From contig VFFE01007186.1 in the NCBI GenBank assembly GCA_008921705.1, forward strand, positions 807,122 to 871,121: a stretch of DNA of 64,000 bases, given 5' to 3'. The DNA comes from Burhinus oedicnemus (Eukaryota > Chordata > Aves > Charadriiformes > Burhinidae). The notes under the pieces were generated by a model, which worked only from the letters and a program-made list of their open reading frames with translations, had not been told where the DNA came from and did no database searches. The position numbers and the translations under genes were made by a program. This document shows, piece by piece, positions 1 through 13,912 of this stretch. The stretch's first letter is position 1, and each line of letters opens with the position of its first letter.

Positions 1-145
1 GCGGGATCGGGAGCGGGGCGGCGGCAGGAGGCTGGAACCTGCGGGCGGGGTCCGGGCTGCGCTCCCGCCGAGCCGCCGCCTGCCCGGGGTCGGAGCCGCG
101 GCGGAGGCCGGCGGAGCCGGGCGGCGCTGGGCTGCCAGGAAAAGG
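1..145. promoter_or_regulatory. CpG-dense edge, probably downstream flank of the EFNB2 CpG island
   Basis: The first ~135 bases are almost entirely G and C, and I count about 23 CpG dinucleotides. Composition then drops abruptly to AT-rich sequence. EFNB2 in other vertebrates has a CpG-island promoter spanning exon 1 (established knowledge), and the transcript must start upstream of here. The simplest reading is the 3' shoulder of that island at the start of intron 1. No ephrin exon 1 coding sequence and no convincing splice donor is visible, although a weak AAG|GTGATA follows at about 143. An alternative first exon cannot be excluded. Confidence 0.6.
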
Positions 146-3100
146 TGATACTCTTCAACTTCTCCGTCTGCAGATGCAAACTCATCCCATTGACTCCAGC
201 GAAGTTACATCTGCTTATAACAGGGCTAAATTTGGTTGTGGAGTTGATGGTATCAAGGCACATGTCAGTGAGTAATGAACTAAGCATTACCCATCACACA
301 ACCATTTAGTGTCATTCTTCATTAACAAACCCAGGCAAAAAAGTACATGCGTTCCCAGGACTTCACTATCAAAGCACACTCTTAAAATAGAAGCATATCC
401 TTTAAAAAAAACCAAAAAAACTTCTTTACTTAAACATACAAAACTCTTGCTATTGGGAAGGGGAACTTTTGGAAAGTGGGCCGTCTTTCTAAAGAGAAAT
501 CTGAGTCAGTGCTGAAAAACTAATTCTACTTCTCTTTTTGTCTCCTTTCATTTTTGATATGCAAAGTAAAAGTTGGCTTTGTTCAGTTGTGAAATCCTTT
601 GAACTTCTGTGATTAAAACCACTATTTTAGAGAACAAAAATCATGCTAGGAAGGAGTAGTCTGGAATGAGTTTAGGAAGTTTTACACCAGAAATGGGTTA
701 AAATTTCTTTTAACTCGTGCTACATATTCAATTATATGTATTTAAAAGCAAACAATATGCACTGTGCTAATTGAATTTAGAATTTACTGTTAAATCCAGT
801 AAGTACACGTCTCGTTTTCCCGGGGGACTCTGTAGAGGAAATGTTAGGTAGTGATGAGACCAGAAGAATGGAGTATTTCCTGGATCGGGGATTAATTCTG
901 TCTAGGTGGCAGGATCTCCAAGAGTTTGGTGAAGATTTCAAAGTTTGAATTGGGAGTAGTATTTCAAGTTTATCAAGTAGTCTTGCGATACTGTCACCAT
1001 TAACTACTGTTGCTCCCACTGAAGGAAAATCCGGCTGCAGATTTCTGCCGGGATTTTTCGATAATGGGCATGTTTGCCGTTGTATGGTACAGGACTGAAT
1101 TTCTGTAAGATTTCCTTACGTGAAAGTTTTCTGATCTTTCTTTTTTTTTTTAAAAAAGGAAAGTGAGAGGAGTGCTGTGGACTGCTCAGTTCAGTGTTTT
1201 TATTCCGAGCATTGTGTGACAAATGATCATTTTATATATGCACCGGCTGGGAAGCTAGTTAAAATAAAGTTTAGCTCCAGTCTCTGGCTCTGCCCTTTTA
1301 TGATGCTGCATAGCTACAGCTTTTCTGTGGCTTAAGAGAGGTGCGACGTGACATCTGAGAATAAAGCGACCTGGCCGGTTATAAAGCGGGCTTCATAACG
1401 CTGTTGGAATTCTCCACAGTGAAAGGCTAGGAGCCGGGGTTGCATTGCATTAGCGGGCCTGCCGTGCTGGTGGAAAACAGGCTCGGCTCAGCCTCGGAGG
1501 GAGGGGAAGGCTTTAGCATCCCCAGCCCTTGATGGGTTTGTGCCTACAGAGGTCACTCTTCCAATGCAGAAGAGCCCGCTGCTGCTCTGGCCCCTGCGCT
1601 GCCGGCTCCGACCTGCCTCGGTAGCTCCTGTGAGCCACCGGTGCGACGAAGGTACCCGGGCGGCTGGATTCCACCCGTCTTGCGGTGCCCGGGGACACGC
1701 CTCCGGTGCCAAGTACGAGCTGCGTTTCCGTTTGGTTCATTCTGAACTATTGGATTACAAAAAAAAGGTTTGAATGTTGTTAATGGCAGATCTAATGATA
1801 ATATCTAATTACTTTTTTCGGCTTAAATGCGCGCTTAAAAATAGGTTCTGCTGTTGATGTAATTGAGTTTTCTTGAGTGATTCATTGAGGCTTAATCACC
1901 ACAGTGAAGAAGCACACTATTAAAATTAGCCTTTTCAATTGCTGGGGCTAGTGATTTATAGGCCACTTGGAGGCCCGTCGTCTGAGGAAGCTTACAAATG
2001 CATTACCGATACTGCTGCCGGTGAGACAGCTCCGCTTCTCTGAGCAGGATTTCTTACTAATTCTTGTCACAAATGTTTGCCTGAAGGATACCGAATAATT
2101 TCTCCTTAGACGAGGCTGTCTTCGCTCTGGTTTCAAGCTGAATGTTAGCTGGAGCAGTCAGCTGCTGAATGGATCTTGGCGTAGTATAATAATAAAGCTC
2201 CTTTCCAGGTTTGAAATAATAACTATCTTTGGTGCTGGTTAATTTATTCAGGGAAGCTGTGCAGTTAACTCTATTGAAAGCCTCAACACATAAATCTGCT
2301 GAACAGGTAGGCAATTAAACGCTGGGAGAAGTTGTTAGTCAGGTTAATACAGAGTATGAAATAATAAATTTTAGGTTAAGGGGAATGTGTAAACTGAATT
2401 GGTTTTGCACTGAAGTTTAGAGGTGGTAATTTCTAGCAGGTGGCCAGGATGGAGAGCATGCGGTCGCTGTTTGAACACAGAGTTCCCTCCCCTGTCCCGT
2501 CCCCCCCCCTCTGTTTTTAGAGATCTGCTTTCATTGCCTCCATCGAATCGCAAGAGGTGTGTTTTAAGTGACATACAGAAAATAATTACACCTGCGACTT
2601 TGTTGCTTGGGAGGTTAAACGTCATTGTTGCAGATGGTTTTGGTAGACTTTGCAGACTTCTCATCTGGAGAACCTTAGATCTCATGATCTTGAAAACACA
2701 GAGAAAAACTGCTCTGTGGACTTAACTCCTGTTGACACTTTTTAATGGGGGACTTTCTGCCTGTGTTGTTTCTGCCAAGATAAACAATGTCTATAGATAG
2801 CAGGAATTACCTCAGTTTCACCTCACAAGGGCTCAGCACCGCCTTTGGCACCCGGGACGGCCCGGAGTGTTACGGGGTGCCTTTTGGTCAAACAGTAGAG
2901 AGATCTCATTCAAAAAAACATTGCTTACGTCTTCGCTATTCCCTGCGTGCTGTGGGCCCGTGAGCGAAGCGGTTCTCCTTAGTGACATGCGGAAGGTTAT
3001 CCTCACAAGTGGTGCGTTTGACACTGATTAAGTTAGATTATATAGCTGTTTTTCTCTCCCTCCGATAACCAGTTATATATGGGATATTTCACAGCCCACC

Positions 3101-6100
3101 TCTGAATGAATGCTAACGTGTCAGAAACTGATAAAATAAACTACAATTGATGACCCTGTTAAATGGTCTATTCAGTAGCATATAGACTAGTCTGCTTCTC
3201 ATTGTATCTGAAATTCTTATTTTTGTAGGTAAACAAATGCACATTCAGTAGCGACTGAATAGCCCCTTGAACTATGCTCTGCAGTTTGCATTTGGGTTAA
3301 TCTTGTCGGTTTTAATATAGAGAGGAAAAAAGGAGAAAACACCAGGGGTGGAATTGTTAGTGCTTTCACATCCACATTCCTCACATTTTGTCAGGATGAT
3401 AAACTGTAGGTAATGGACAGCCCTTGTTTCACAGGACAGGCGAGCCAGCCGGAGCACAAAGAGCTTGCTAAAACGATCTCTCACAACATGTTTGGGAGCC
3501 TCTCAGCTAGACAAGAATTTATTTGGGAGTCCTGTGTCATGGGACCGCACTTTCTAACCCCAGCACTTACAGCTTCAAGCTGAAGAAACAGGAGTGGAAG
3601 CTTAAAATGATTTAAACACATGCTCCTAAATTGTACCCAAAACATAGCTGTTGACACTTGGCGTGCTAATACACGGAGTGAGCGGTGGCTTCCAGTCCAT
3701 TTGATATCTCTGGCATTCGTAGCCAGGTCTCCGAAGCACAAGTGAATTAGCAAAATGAACTCAGAGCAAACTGAAGGCTGGATTCTTGAGCTGGTTATTT
3801 TCCCCAGCCTTTTATACGTGGAGTATAATTGCTATATTATTTATAGTAATTATCTTAAAGCGTGTTATCTGTAAGCTGTGCTACGTTATTTCACTTTGTT
3901 TAATGAAGTAATTGCCTTTAGAAAGGCAGTGACTAAAAGTCAAGCTAAAATCACTTAAGTTCTCCCTCTTCCCACACACAAGAATGTCTCCCTCTCCCCC
4001 ACCCCCCCCTTTCCTTGTTTTATTGTAAGAAGATCACATTGTCTTTAGGTGTGACGCTCAGGATCGTCTCAAATTTGGCCCAGGTTCCTGTGATGGGAAG
4101 TCAGAAGAGGACCTGAGGTGACAGGCTGGCAGAGACAGGCCTTTCCGCCCTGCGCAGCAGCCACAGCCAGGGTTGCTTCTGGGGCCTTTTTTTTTTTTTT
4201 TTTTTTTTGAGGAGGATCTGGTCTTCATGTGTCGTGCAACCTGCAGTACTTGAAACTGCTTGTTGCAAATGAGAAGAAAGTGTTCTTCTGAGGAAAAAAT
4301 AGTGATTAAAATGGTATTCATGTGTGCCTAATGTCTGCCTGCCTTGGCTGCTGACATAAAGAAACCTGTTTTTCTGGTCATTTATCATACATCTACATGG
4401 ATTTGCTTATGAGCTCATTCTTTGTGAGGCGTTGTGGAAACTTAAATAGGAATGTTAAACTGCTCGAAATATTTTGCTTCAAATACACGGTGGCACAGAA
4501 TATAGACTTTTAACCAGAACGCTGTTGTCTTGAGCGAGGGGAGTTTTTTGGGGGGGGTGGGGAGGGAGAGGCAAGGGAGAAGAGTTTTGGGGGGGAGTCG
4601 CATGAAAAGCAGAGGAAGGGAGGATGGCAAATGGACAGTGTTAGAAGAGCTTGGAAAAACTCCTGTGGCTTCATTGTCTCTTTAAAGCCAGAGAACACAA
4701 AGACAAACGCAGTTCAGCCTTTCTCCCATGATGGAAAATGTAAACCGTTGACACAGCTCCCATGTTTAACTTGTTTAATTCTCATTTTAAATTCAGTACT
4801 ATACCAGCCGTGTGAACTCTGAAGATTTCTTTAGTAATCCATTTTGTAGTTCCGAATCAAAAACAAAGTGAAAAGGTCTGACACAATTTGCTTTTATTTT
4901 TAGGCAAATCAACCCTGGTCATAGTTAATAAGGGGATTACAACCCAGACTAGGTCTTTACAGATGTAATGTAAATCAAGGGCAGAGTATAAAGAAACTGA
5001 TCCCTTTTGATTGAAGTATGGTAAAAAGGCATAGAGAAACTAGCAGCAGTAATCTGATTGTATGGCAATAAAACCACCATTTTCTGTCTTTCAGATAAAA
5101 ATAATGTGGTAAATCCATGCAGTTCATAAGATGTAAAGGCAGATAAAGGGTGATGCCATGGCAACATATAGATTAGCTTGATGTTAGAAATGACACGTCT
5201 CTGAAAGGGGTGGTGGAAACTAAGGGCCTTGCTCGGGGCTGTGAGGTATTATGTGAGAAGGGCGCAGAACTCGGGGGCCGGGATTAGGACGTATGAAAGG
5301 CCTACTTGTGGCTTGGGGTGGTTAAAGCAGTAAAGAAAAGCTGCTCAGTTCTTGCTCATTGGTGGCGTCTAATACGGTAAAGATAGATTTCATTTACTGC
5401 TTTCTGCCGAGACGGGGACCGATTAAAACTTGAGATGGCTGCGATTGTTAGGTGTGGAAGATTTTCCTTTTTAACTCCTGGCCTAGCAGCGGCCTTCCTG
5501 AAGAATTGGCCGCACTTGGGGTTTGTTGCCTTAATCTGTTTGGGCTTCGGGCAGGAGCACGCTGGCGAGGAACGGCGAGCAGAGGGGATAGGTAGGACTG
5601 GGGTTATCTGGAAAGAAAACAGAGACCTTTTGATTTCAGCTGTGTTTGGGGCTGCGGTTTCCATCTCGCACTCCACGGGAGCTGCGAAGATAAACACGCT
5701 GCATTGTCTGTGCCTTGGCCAGGTGGTGCTCCGGCATCTCTTGTGTTTCCCATCCTGCGAAAATAGAAAAGCAAAAAAAAAAAAACCAAACAACCCACAA
5801 ACAAACCAGCATCCATTCCTATTTACCAATAAAGCTGCAGATAACCAGATTGATCTGGCTTAGTCTCTAGGTGGTATTTATTTCCAAAAGGCAGGCTGAA
5901 ATCTAGAAATGAATGAGATAAGCTTCTGCTTACCCCCCTCTTCCTCCGCCCCAGCTCAAAATCAGTGGGATGAGTTTGCTGTCAGCCCCTTGAGTTCAGC
6001 CGGCAGACAATTTAGCCGTTGTTTTGTCATTTATTTTAAGCGATCTGCAGCTGCAAAGGTAGTAAAATACCTCTCCTGGTGCAGCTACTTGGATTTTTTT

Positions 6101-6589
6101 TTTTCTCCTTGCCTTCTCTTAAAGAGCCTTCTAAATAGTTAAGACTTGCATTTCTACCCAACTGACAACCGTAAACACCCACAACTTAAAGTCAGCATTA
6201 CATTGCAAATCAGGGGTACGATTCAAACGAAATATTTACTTTATTGCCTGCTCATTTGTCTGCTAAGGAGGGGAAGAAAGCATTCTGCATTTGTTAGGCA
6301 GAGTCTAGACATAAGGGGAAAAAAACACTGAAGCCTACAATAACAGTTGTGTCTTTCTTTAGTGGGAATGAGCCTGGGATGAGCTCGGCAAAATGGAATT
6401 CATGCTGTTTGTTTGGCAGTGGCTCGGGCACTTTTTAAGGATTTTTAAATTTTTTTTTTTTTTTATAAAGATGTTAATTACATGCTTGAATTTATCATTC
6501 TTATCCTACCCCATAGTAAGCTGGAAAGCTTCACAATTCTGACTGAAAAGGGAACTCCAGAACCAAAACTGTCAAGCTGCTGATGCGAT
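146..6589 (+). other. EFNB2 intron 1, first part (no gene seen)
   Basis: AT-rich non-coding sequence. Reading frames of 60-157 codons occur on both strands (for example around 1490-1770 and 5360-5860) but overlap each other antiparallel, lack recognisable domains and mostly coincide with locally GC-rich patches, so I do not call genes. A T22 run lies at 4187-4208 and a G-rich run near 4549-4592. Nothing else is supportable. Confidence 0.55.
4187..4208. repeat. Poly(T) run, 22 bases
   Basis: An uninterrupted run of 22 T in intron 1. No target-site duplication or SINE-like body was recognised next to it, so it is a simple mononucleotide repeat, or the A-tail of a minus-strand insertion too degraded to identify. 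Confidence 0.9.
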
Positions 6590-7020
6590 TTAACAAATGA
6601 AAAATAAACAAGTGCATATAGGGAGCTGCACAGATTGGCAGCATATACGGGGCCTGAAGGGCTCAGATACGTTTCCTCTCTCGCAGCTTAACCTTCACAA
6701 ATCTATATCAAAAGATCCAATTCATTTGCTGAAATTCTCCAAAGCGCGGGGGCACCCTCATCTAATTTACAGGCCGGTCACATCCAAGCACCTTGCATTC
6801 TGCATTTGACAATGATTGCTAATGGGCCATTCAACGAAAGTATTTGCTTGTTAACAGGGAACAGAGCATGATAAATGTCCAGCAAGCTTGCGGCCTCCTT
6901 CAGCTTTTCAAATGCAGACTGGTGCATATTTATGGCAGGCAAATGACAAAGAGGGAAGCTGAATTACCCTGGCCTTATGCTTTCTGCTCGAACAAGGGTT
7001 AAAGTAATTAAAGAAATAAT
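6590..7020. promoter_or_regulatory. Conserved-looking non-coding block in intron 1
   Basis: This stretch has the texture of vertebrate conserved non-coding elements: no simple repeats, balanced composition, and closely packed homeodomain-, POU- and SOX-like words. Examples are ACAATGATTGCTAATGG at about 6809 and TGCATATTTATGGCAGG at about 6923. Intron 1 of developmental ligands often holds enhancers. I cannot align it, so the call is an impression. An open frame at 6597-6809 inside it has no recognisable domain. Confidence 0.3.
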
Positions 7021-10000
7021 GCGAAAACCGATGTCCTTTGTTTGCCCACCATTATCCAACGTTTAGCTTTCGAACCTGCCTGTCACGTCACATTTCAGAA
7101 ACCTTCCCGATAAGGCTGGGTGGGTTTGGCAGGGCTCAGGAAGGAGTGGGTCATTCCTTATGGAGCGCATCCTGGGCTCCCTCTTCCCATGGGGAATCCT
7201 CCGCAGGTTCCCCTCTCCTGAAAGAGTTTTCACTGACTGACATTAACTGGAAGATTTACTGGAAACGCAGAGGTTTTGCGAATTTGCACTTCTGTTCCCT
7301 AATTGGGAAAAAAAAAAAAAGCCCAAACCCAAAACAGTGGAGAGGCTTTGAGAAAACAAGCACATTGCACTCGGTGTGTTTCTGAAAGCCAAGTATGAAA
7401 ACAAAATGGCAGAACAAAAAACAAAGTTTTGCCTTCGCTCCTCCGCCCCCGAGGACAGCTAGATCTTCAAAACTGAAACTATCCCGAAACTTGAAGTGTC
7501 TTCAGTGCCATTTTGAATTACTTGTTATTTTTTTTTGTGCTTTTAAATTCACGTTTAATCTTAGCCTGATTTTCCAAAGTCTTCGAGCAGACTTGAATGC
7601 CGAATTACAATAGGTAATTTTCAATTCCATATTTGAAAATGTCATTTATATTTCTAGTTGCAAGTAGATAAACATGTTCAAGGCTTCTGTCTAGCTCCTG
7701 TTCAACTTCATGAAAATACCTCCAGTGATTTCAGTGAGTATTACATTAGCCTGCAAGGGCTGTACATTATAATTATATAGGCAAAATTTTAGTTTTCTTA
7801 TAACAAACAAAACCTATCATTTTACTCGAGGAAAGAAAACATCCATTTTTTTTTCTTTTTTTTTTTTTTTTCCCTGTTAACTGTGGTGCAGAGAACTTTT
7901 CCTTTGATGTGATTATATACATTGTCAAAGATGGCAAATAAGGGCAGGACCTCTATCTTTTTTGGCAATCCTGGCCAGCCAACACCCAGTGTTTATTGCG
8001 GTATCAGCGTGATAATTATAATGCAGCTGATTTAAACTTTGATGTAATAGTCTATGCTTTCTCCTGGTTTTAAATGTAGGTTCCAAGCCAAAAAAGATAA
8101 AGGCTGGTAGAGGATTATGTTGCTAGGTGAATCATTCCTGATGTATGGCATATACATAACTATAAGACGGGGTTTCTACCTATAGTGTTCTTTTTAAATG
8201 TCTCGCAGTTAATGGCTAAAATAGGATTTACAAAACTTTATTTAGTAGGATTCAGAGCTGTGTACACTTTAAAGTATAACCCAGTTTCACACACGTCAAC
8301 AGAAAATGAGAAATTAAATGGCTTGTCTTACAGAGGAGGATAGGTTAGATGGTGGAATGATACGTTAGGCTGAAAAATCTGTGATGCTGCAAATTACTTC
8401 TCACTGTTTTGTTAGCTTTTGTTTGAATAGTGCATTTGCTTAGGTGCCCAAACCAAAGAACAGTGGTGGGAAAGGTGAACAATGCACTGAAAAGGGAAGT
8501 GCATGTTAAAGCTAATAAGAGGGATTTAAAATTTATTATTATTATTATTATTAGTCAAAGCCCAGTTGCAATTGAACGCTACTTTATTTTGGATTGGGAG
8601 TTCTGCCAGACTCCAGCCTGTCAGAGCTGAGAAGACTCAAATCAAGTCCAGGCCTATTTCTGCAGCAAACGGGAATCCTGGCTCCTTGCCTGTGGATTCA
8701 TTCAGGAAGACCCATCTGGCTTTTGATGTTCTGCAAGTTTGAAGCAGTTTGTTTAAGGAACCTATGCAGGGAGCACTGGTGAAAGCACACATAGCTGCGC
8801 TTCTGACTCTTCGAGTGGTGCATCCTTTCGCATTTTCATTTTTGCTGGTGCTTGCCATCTGCTTACCTACTGCCTGAGCAGCAGTTGCTTTCTATACCTG
8901 ACAGGATAAAAGTGTAAATTTGGAGTTGGGAACATCTTGACTCCTTTTGAGGATTTACAATCCCAGAGCATTCACTGTCCACACTTCAGTTGCTTTCTTC
9001 ATGTTTAATTAATTTAAGTTTGGTTCAGAAGCATTCTGGCTTAATCACTGCACAACACTTGACCTTTAGGTTTTTTGGGGCTTCTTTTTCCAGGGTGTTT
9101 CCAAGCTATGTAGACAAGCTGATCAGGCAAGGTCATGTTGGCAGGCAAGATTACTAGTCTGCGTGATAAATATTTTAAAAGAGACGATTTTTAGTGGTAA
9201 TCGTTGTTCCTTTTACTTTTTATCAGACAATTTTCAGGCAGTTTTTGAAGAAAAACAAAAGCCAAATCTTCATAAATTTATTGCTTATTGTAGTCTTTTC
9301 CATTCTGTGGATCGGTGTGTGACAGTGAGGCGAGGAAGACGGCACTGTGCTCCCTTGGCCTGACTCAGGAAACTGTCCTTATTCAGAAAAGCTCATATTA
9401 AGCATGTGCTGAATGCTGAATGTTTTTGCTGAAGCGGGACGAATTTAAGCATGAGCTGTCCTGAACCAAGGCCAGAGTGAAAAGGTTTTTTGAGGTTGGA
9501 CAAATACAGATCTCTCTGAAGCTTCATTACTTTTTTTTTTTTTTAATATCAGAAAATGATGTCAGAAGCTAGGGTTCTGTCTGCAGTTGGAACAAGTCTT
9601 AATTTTCATGTAGCTTGCCAATAGCCAGTGGGTTAAAACGGAGTGGCTGGAGCTCCCACTGTCACCGGCCGTCTGCTGAACCCCCTCTGATGGACTCTTC
9701 CACCCAGGGTAGGGGTGTCCGATCTGGTGAGGAATGCACTTCTGGGCCTTTACAGGAATTTTTGAACTACTCCAGTGTCAGTTTAGCTTAATTTTGAGAG
9801 GCTCAGACCTGCAGGGGGCCGAAAGCTGGTTCTTGGTAGGTCAGATATTACGCCTGCCTTGGAGGTGGCAGTGGCCGTTGTTATTCTGCTTCTGAAAGTC
9901 AGTCAGACTTCAGAAGAGTTTGTATTTAATGTAAGAACGTAGGATCTCCACACTTGCGAGTGGCTGAATTTTGGCTTTAATGTGAGATGCAAGTGCAGAC

Positions 10001-13000
10001 TGATTGTAGATCTCCCCTTTGGATTTTTGCTCGAGGTCATTTTCTCCCACCTGAAAACTGTCTTTTTAATATAAAGAGAAAAAGGATGCGGTATGGGAGC
10101 AATAGAGAGTTGTAACCGGATTCTGAAAATCTTTGCATAACAATAATTTGCCAAAATAGGTTTGGTTTGTCATACAGTGCTGTTGGTGACTTGGCATAAC
10201 TTTTCCTGAAAGTTGTGAGTTAACAACTTGTTCTCCTTCCAATGTTTACTTATGCAGGCAAATGGTATGCAATAATATATTTTCTATCAACTGCAAAGCA
10301 GGTTAAGTTTTTTCTTTGAATTTGAGATATAATCACTGATTATTAATGTCTCATCAAGTAACAAGACAGTCCCCGCCCTCTTTTATAGACTTTGCTTGGA
10401 GCATGTCTTGGAACAAGACTGTACAGGTGCGAACAAATTATAGTTAAGAGGAGGAAGACTGCAAACTTTGGTTGGTATCCTTGTATTGTGGCTGACATAA
10501 GATTTGTTTCTGTATTAGGAACGGTGGAGAAGAGCACAGAATAGCACCACAATAGAACAATCTGGTTTTATTGTTTCATTCTTGTGATTTACAGTGCCCT
10601 TTTTGAAAAGTAGTTCTTTGGCAAATGCCAGCTGCTGTCTGTTAGCTTTCGAAAAGCAAAGACTTTAGTGACTTGTGTAAGAAGCACACATGGTTTGGTT
10701 TGACTTTCCGTTCCATGCTAACTACTGCTCTGCATCTTTTCAACAAAGCGCCATATTTCTTGGGTTTGGCACACCCTGCCTCTGTGAGCAAAGTCAAGTA
10801 GAGCAGTGGTTTTGTGTTACGCTGAATTCATGGCACACATTTTTTTTATTTTTCTTTTTTTCAAAAATCCAAACCATATAAATACCTGATTATCTTTGCT
10901 GCGAGAGCAAAGAACTACTTTAATATTCCCAGTAGCATATTTTGAACAACAATTCTTTAATTAAAACAACATTGGTCTCTTCCTGTATTTCATGGCTAGC
11001 AAATGAGAGAAAACACCAGTGTTAATATCAAAGGGAGTCAGTTTTCATTACAGTAATGGTTCAATTGTGCAATGCTGTAGGCAGTGAAATTTAATATTAT
11101 TGTGACTTGTATTGTAATTGTAGGATGACAGAGGAAAATGGATTAAGTTTAAATATAAGTGTACACAGCAGCACATGGACTTTGTCAAATGGAAGCTGAG
11201 GGTTGGGGCAGGACGGGGTCCCCCTCTGGCTCTGTCATAATGAATTAGTATTTAGTAAATAACTGGCCACTAGACTTTAGATTTATTACCTTTTGTAGAT
11301 ATATGTGGACACCCAGAGACATACGTGGATTCTGTACTGACTGTAATTGCAGCACAGAGTTGCAGAACGAGTTTATGCCTGTAGGCTTGCGGGGTATTTG
11401 AATGTCTAGGCTTCTTGTCTTCACCTTTCATGAAAATATTCTTGCCTGCCAGTTCGTGAAGTTTTCTTCTGAAGGATACACCCATCCTTTCAGTTAAGGG
11501 ATTGCTAACACATGAATGGCCTCAGACTGGAAAGCCCTTTGTCATTCTTTTCTTCCTGATGAATAAAACCAAATTCAAGTTGCAGATGATCTTTGCTTTA
11601 GAAAATTGTGCTAGAGACAACTAATGTTAACGAGCAATATCCTCTTCTTTCCCAGTTGCCCATATACATGCAGATTGAAATGGAAAATGGTTCATTTAAA
11701 CCATCCATTACTGATCTCTTCCGTGGAAGATCAGGGACGATGAAAGCTAGATGTCTCATTTGTTTACAGTGTGGGCAAGTGGAAGATGTCCCCAAAGCAG
11801 TGCCTGATAGTCTACTCGTGTGGAAACCTCATGCCCTGTCGTTTTACTCCGTATCTTCACAGCGTTTCTCAGACGGGTGTTCATGTTGAAACCTGTTCTA
11901 ATGTTAAAGTGCAAAAGGGGGCAGTAAAGTGCTATCCAAAAAATGTTTATTTTTTAAGGGTATTTTTTGTGGCAAAAGTTGCATTTCTCAATAGGCTTAT
12001 AATCTCCCGTATTTAAAATAACGATCACATGAATATCTTCTGTTTGAAAACCTTACAAATGTCGCCAAAGCGTATCGTTAAGCGTTGTGGGAACAATGTT
12101 TGCTGTGTGTATTTCCGTGTTCTGTCCTTTAACCCAGGTCTGAAACATGCTACATATTTGGAAAGAATCAAAGGCAGGAAGCTTTCCTCAGATATATTTA
12201 GGACACAGCTATACGAAGCACTTCTGAAAGAATTCCAACTTTGCTAATCATGTCTGGTTCTCATGTTGTGCCATTACCAGCACCGCGTTTCTGGAAAAAC
12301 AAAGTGAAAAGAATGCTGAGGCTAGGGGTTTCTGCTTGAAGTACTAAAGTGTGTGGTGGTGGCATGGGTCAAGAGTTGGGCTCTCATCCAGACCCGCGTG
12401 CATCATTTGTCAAGAGGTAACTAGAAAGAGCAACTAATTACAATGCACCTAGTGAGTGTTTTCTCTTTCAGAAATTCCTCAGAATAAGCCATTTATATAG
12501 ATTGGCTGCTGCTCTCCACTGCAGCCACTTGCAGTTTTTAAACTCTATGTAGAAAGCATGTTTCTGCTGAAATGCAATAAAAAGGAGAATGTGCCTCTGT
12601 GTGTTTCCATGCTCGTGCATGAGAGCGAGCAATGATTTGAGGAGTTTGCTGTTTGCTGAAGCTGGGTAAGTCCAGCACTGTTGTGAGGGTTCATATTTCT
12701 GTAAATGCTGATGAAATGTTAATATAATACACTTTAAAATAGAACATTGGTCATATCCATCCTTTTTTTTTTTTTTCCCCGTAGTTAGGAGACTGTCCTG
12801 CAGCACATTAGCGGTTCTTTTGTGGTAACCAGAATTGATTTTGTAAATGGATCAGAATTCTCTAGTGCTTTAAGTACTTCTAGCAGAGCAGTAATTGCTT
12901 TCTGCACAATAATACAGAAAGTTAATTGCTATTAATAGTGCTTTATGTGGAGGTCATGTATGAAAACCAAATATAAAATCTATATTTTAAAAAAAAAATC

Positions 13001-13846
13001 CTTTGTCAACCTTGGTAAAAAATCGAATCGTACATCTTTCCAGTGTTTCAAGCCTTACTCGTGTGGTAAATGTCCTAAGCCAGGCTGTGTGTTCTTGTGC
13101 AAAAAGCCCAGATCTTGTTTCACATTGTACAGAAAAAACCAAAAAGATAGGTGTTTGCTCTCAGAAGGTTTTTTTTAAGGCAGAGGAAAATGTGCTTCCC
13201 TTTTACGGGAGGAAAACCACGCATCCATTTTCACACCTTGGATTTACGTTGGGGGTGGAGGGGTAAAAGCACAAGTTGGTCTGAAGGTTTTAGTTTTGTG
13301 AGTGGGTTTTTTGCTTTCCTCTGCGAGTGAGAGCCAAGCAGCGAGGGAAAGGGCAGCTTTCCAGCAAAACTAAACCATCTCTTGCAGGCGGAGGTGGCGT
13401 CCAGTTGGAACAGATACGCCGTCTTACAGCAAAGCCCTTCTGGCAGCTGTGTGCCGGGGGGCTGGAGGCAGGGCGCTGCCTCTGCTCGGTGGGGTGGGCT
13501 GGGAGAGGGGGCTCCCGGTGCCCCCGAGTCCGCGGTCATCCTGAGATGCCACGATCCCCTGGCCAGGAATTGCGGAGTCGGCTACCTCTGCCCGAGCCCA
13601 GGGTTGGGATAGCCCCGAAGGAGAGTCTGTGGCACCTCCTTTGACTTACTGCTGACAGCCTCCTACCCCAGGCACACCTACTTTGCCAGTGCTAATGCCA
13701 GCTCTATAAATATATTTTACTTTGCCCCCCCCCCTTTGAATACTGTATCCCTTGAAAGTTTCTCAGGATGGGATTCCAGAGCTTAAAGGCCCCTTGCAAG
13801 GAGAGGAAGAAATCCAGGGTTACTTTCCTCTTTTTTTCATCTTTTT
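7021..13846 (+). other. EFNB2 intron 1, middle part (no gene seen)
   Basis: AT-rich intronic sequence without recognisable genes. It includes A- and T-runs (7308-7320; 7847-7871), an ATT trinucleotide repeat at 8531-8552, and a GC-rich patch at 13330-13620. That patch opens overlapping reading frames on both strands, which I attribute to stop-codon depletion in GC-rich sequence. Confidence 0.55.
8531..8552. repeat. (ATT)n microsatellite
   Basis: About seven tandem ATT units in intron 1. It is an ordinary short tandem repeat and potentially polymorphic. Confidence 0.9.
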
Positions 13847-13912
13847 GATGGTTGGACTCGGATGATCTTAAAAGGTCCCTTCCAACCTAGATGACTCTAT
13901 GATTCTGTGATG
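13847..13912 (+). mobile_element. CR1 LINE 3'-tail fragment
   Basis: The stretch carries the CR1 3'-terminal signature: TTGGACT...GATGATCTTA, then AGGTCCCTTCCAACCT, then a degenerate octamer tail (ACTCTATG, ATTCTGTG). It is closely related to the last ~65 bases of the element ending at 57396. Only the extreme 3' end is present, consistent with the strong 5' truncation usual for CR1. CR1 elements are non-LTR retrotransposons typical of birds and reptiles. Confidence 0.85.

Noticed and set aside
309..515. 68-codon ORF near the start of the window as a possible upstream exon
   Set aside because: It starts at a non-ATG codon, is lysine-rich from A-runs and has no resemblance to ephrin exon 1.
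5356..5863. Antiparallel ORFs of 157 and 142 codons in intron 1
   Set aside because: The two frames occupy the same DNA on opposite strands, end in A/T-run-encoded lysine or phenylalanine stretches and match no family I know.
13231..13644. Overlapping ORFs of 76-105 codons on both strands
   Set aside because: A local GC-rich patch explains them. There is no homology, and the frames conflict.
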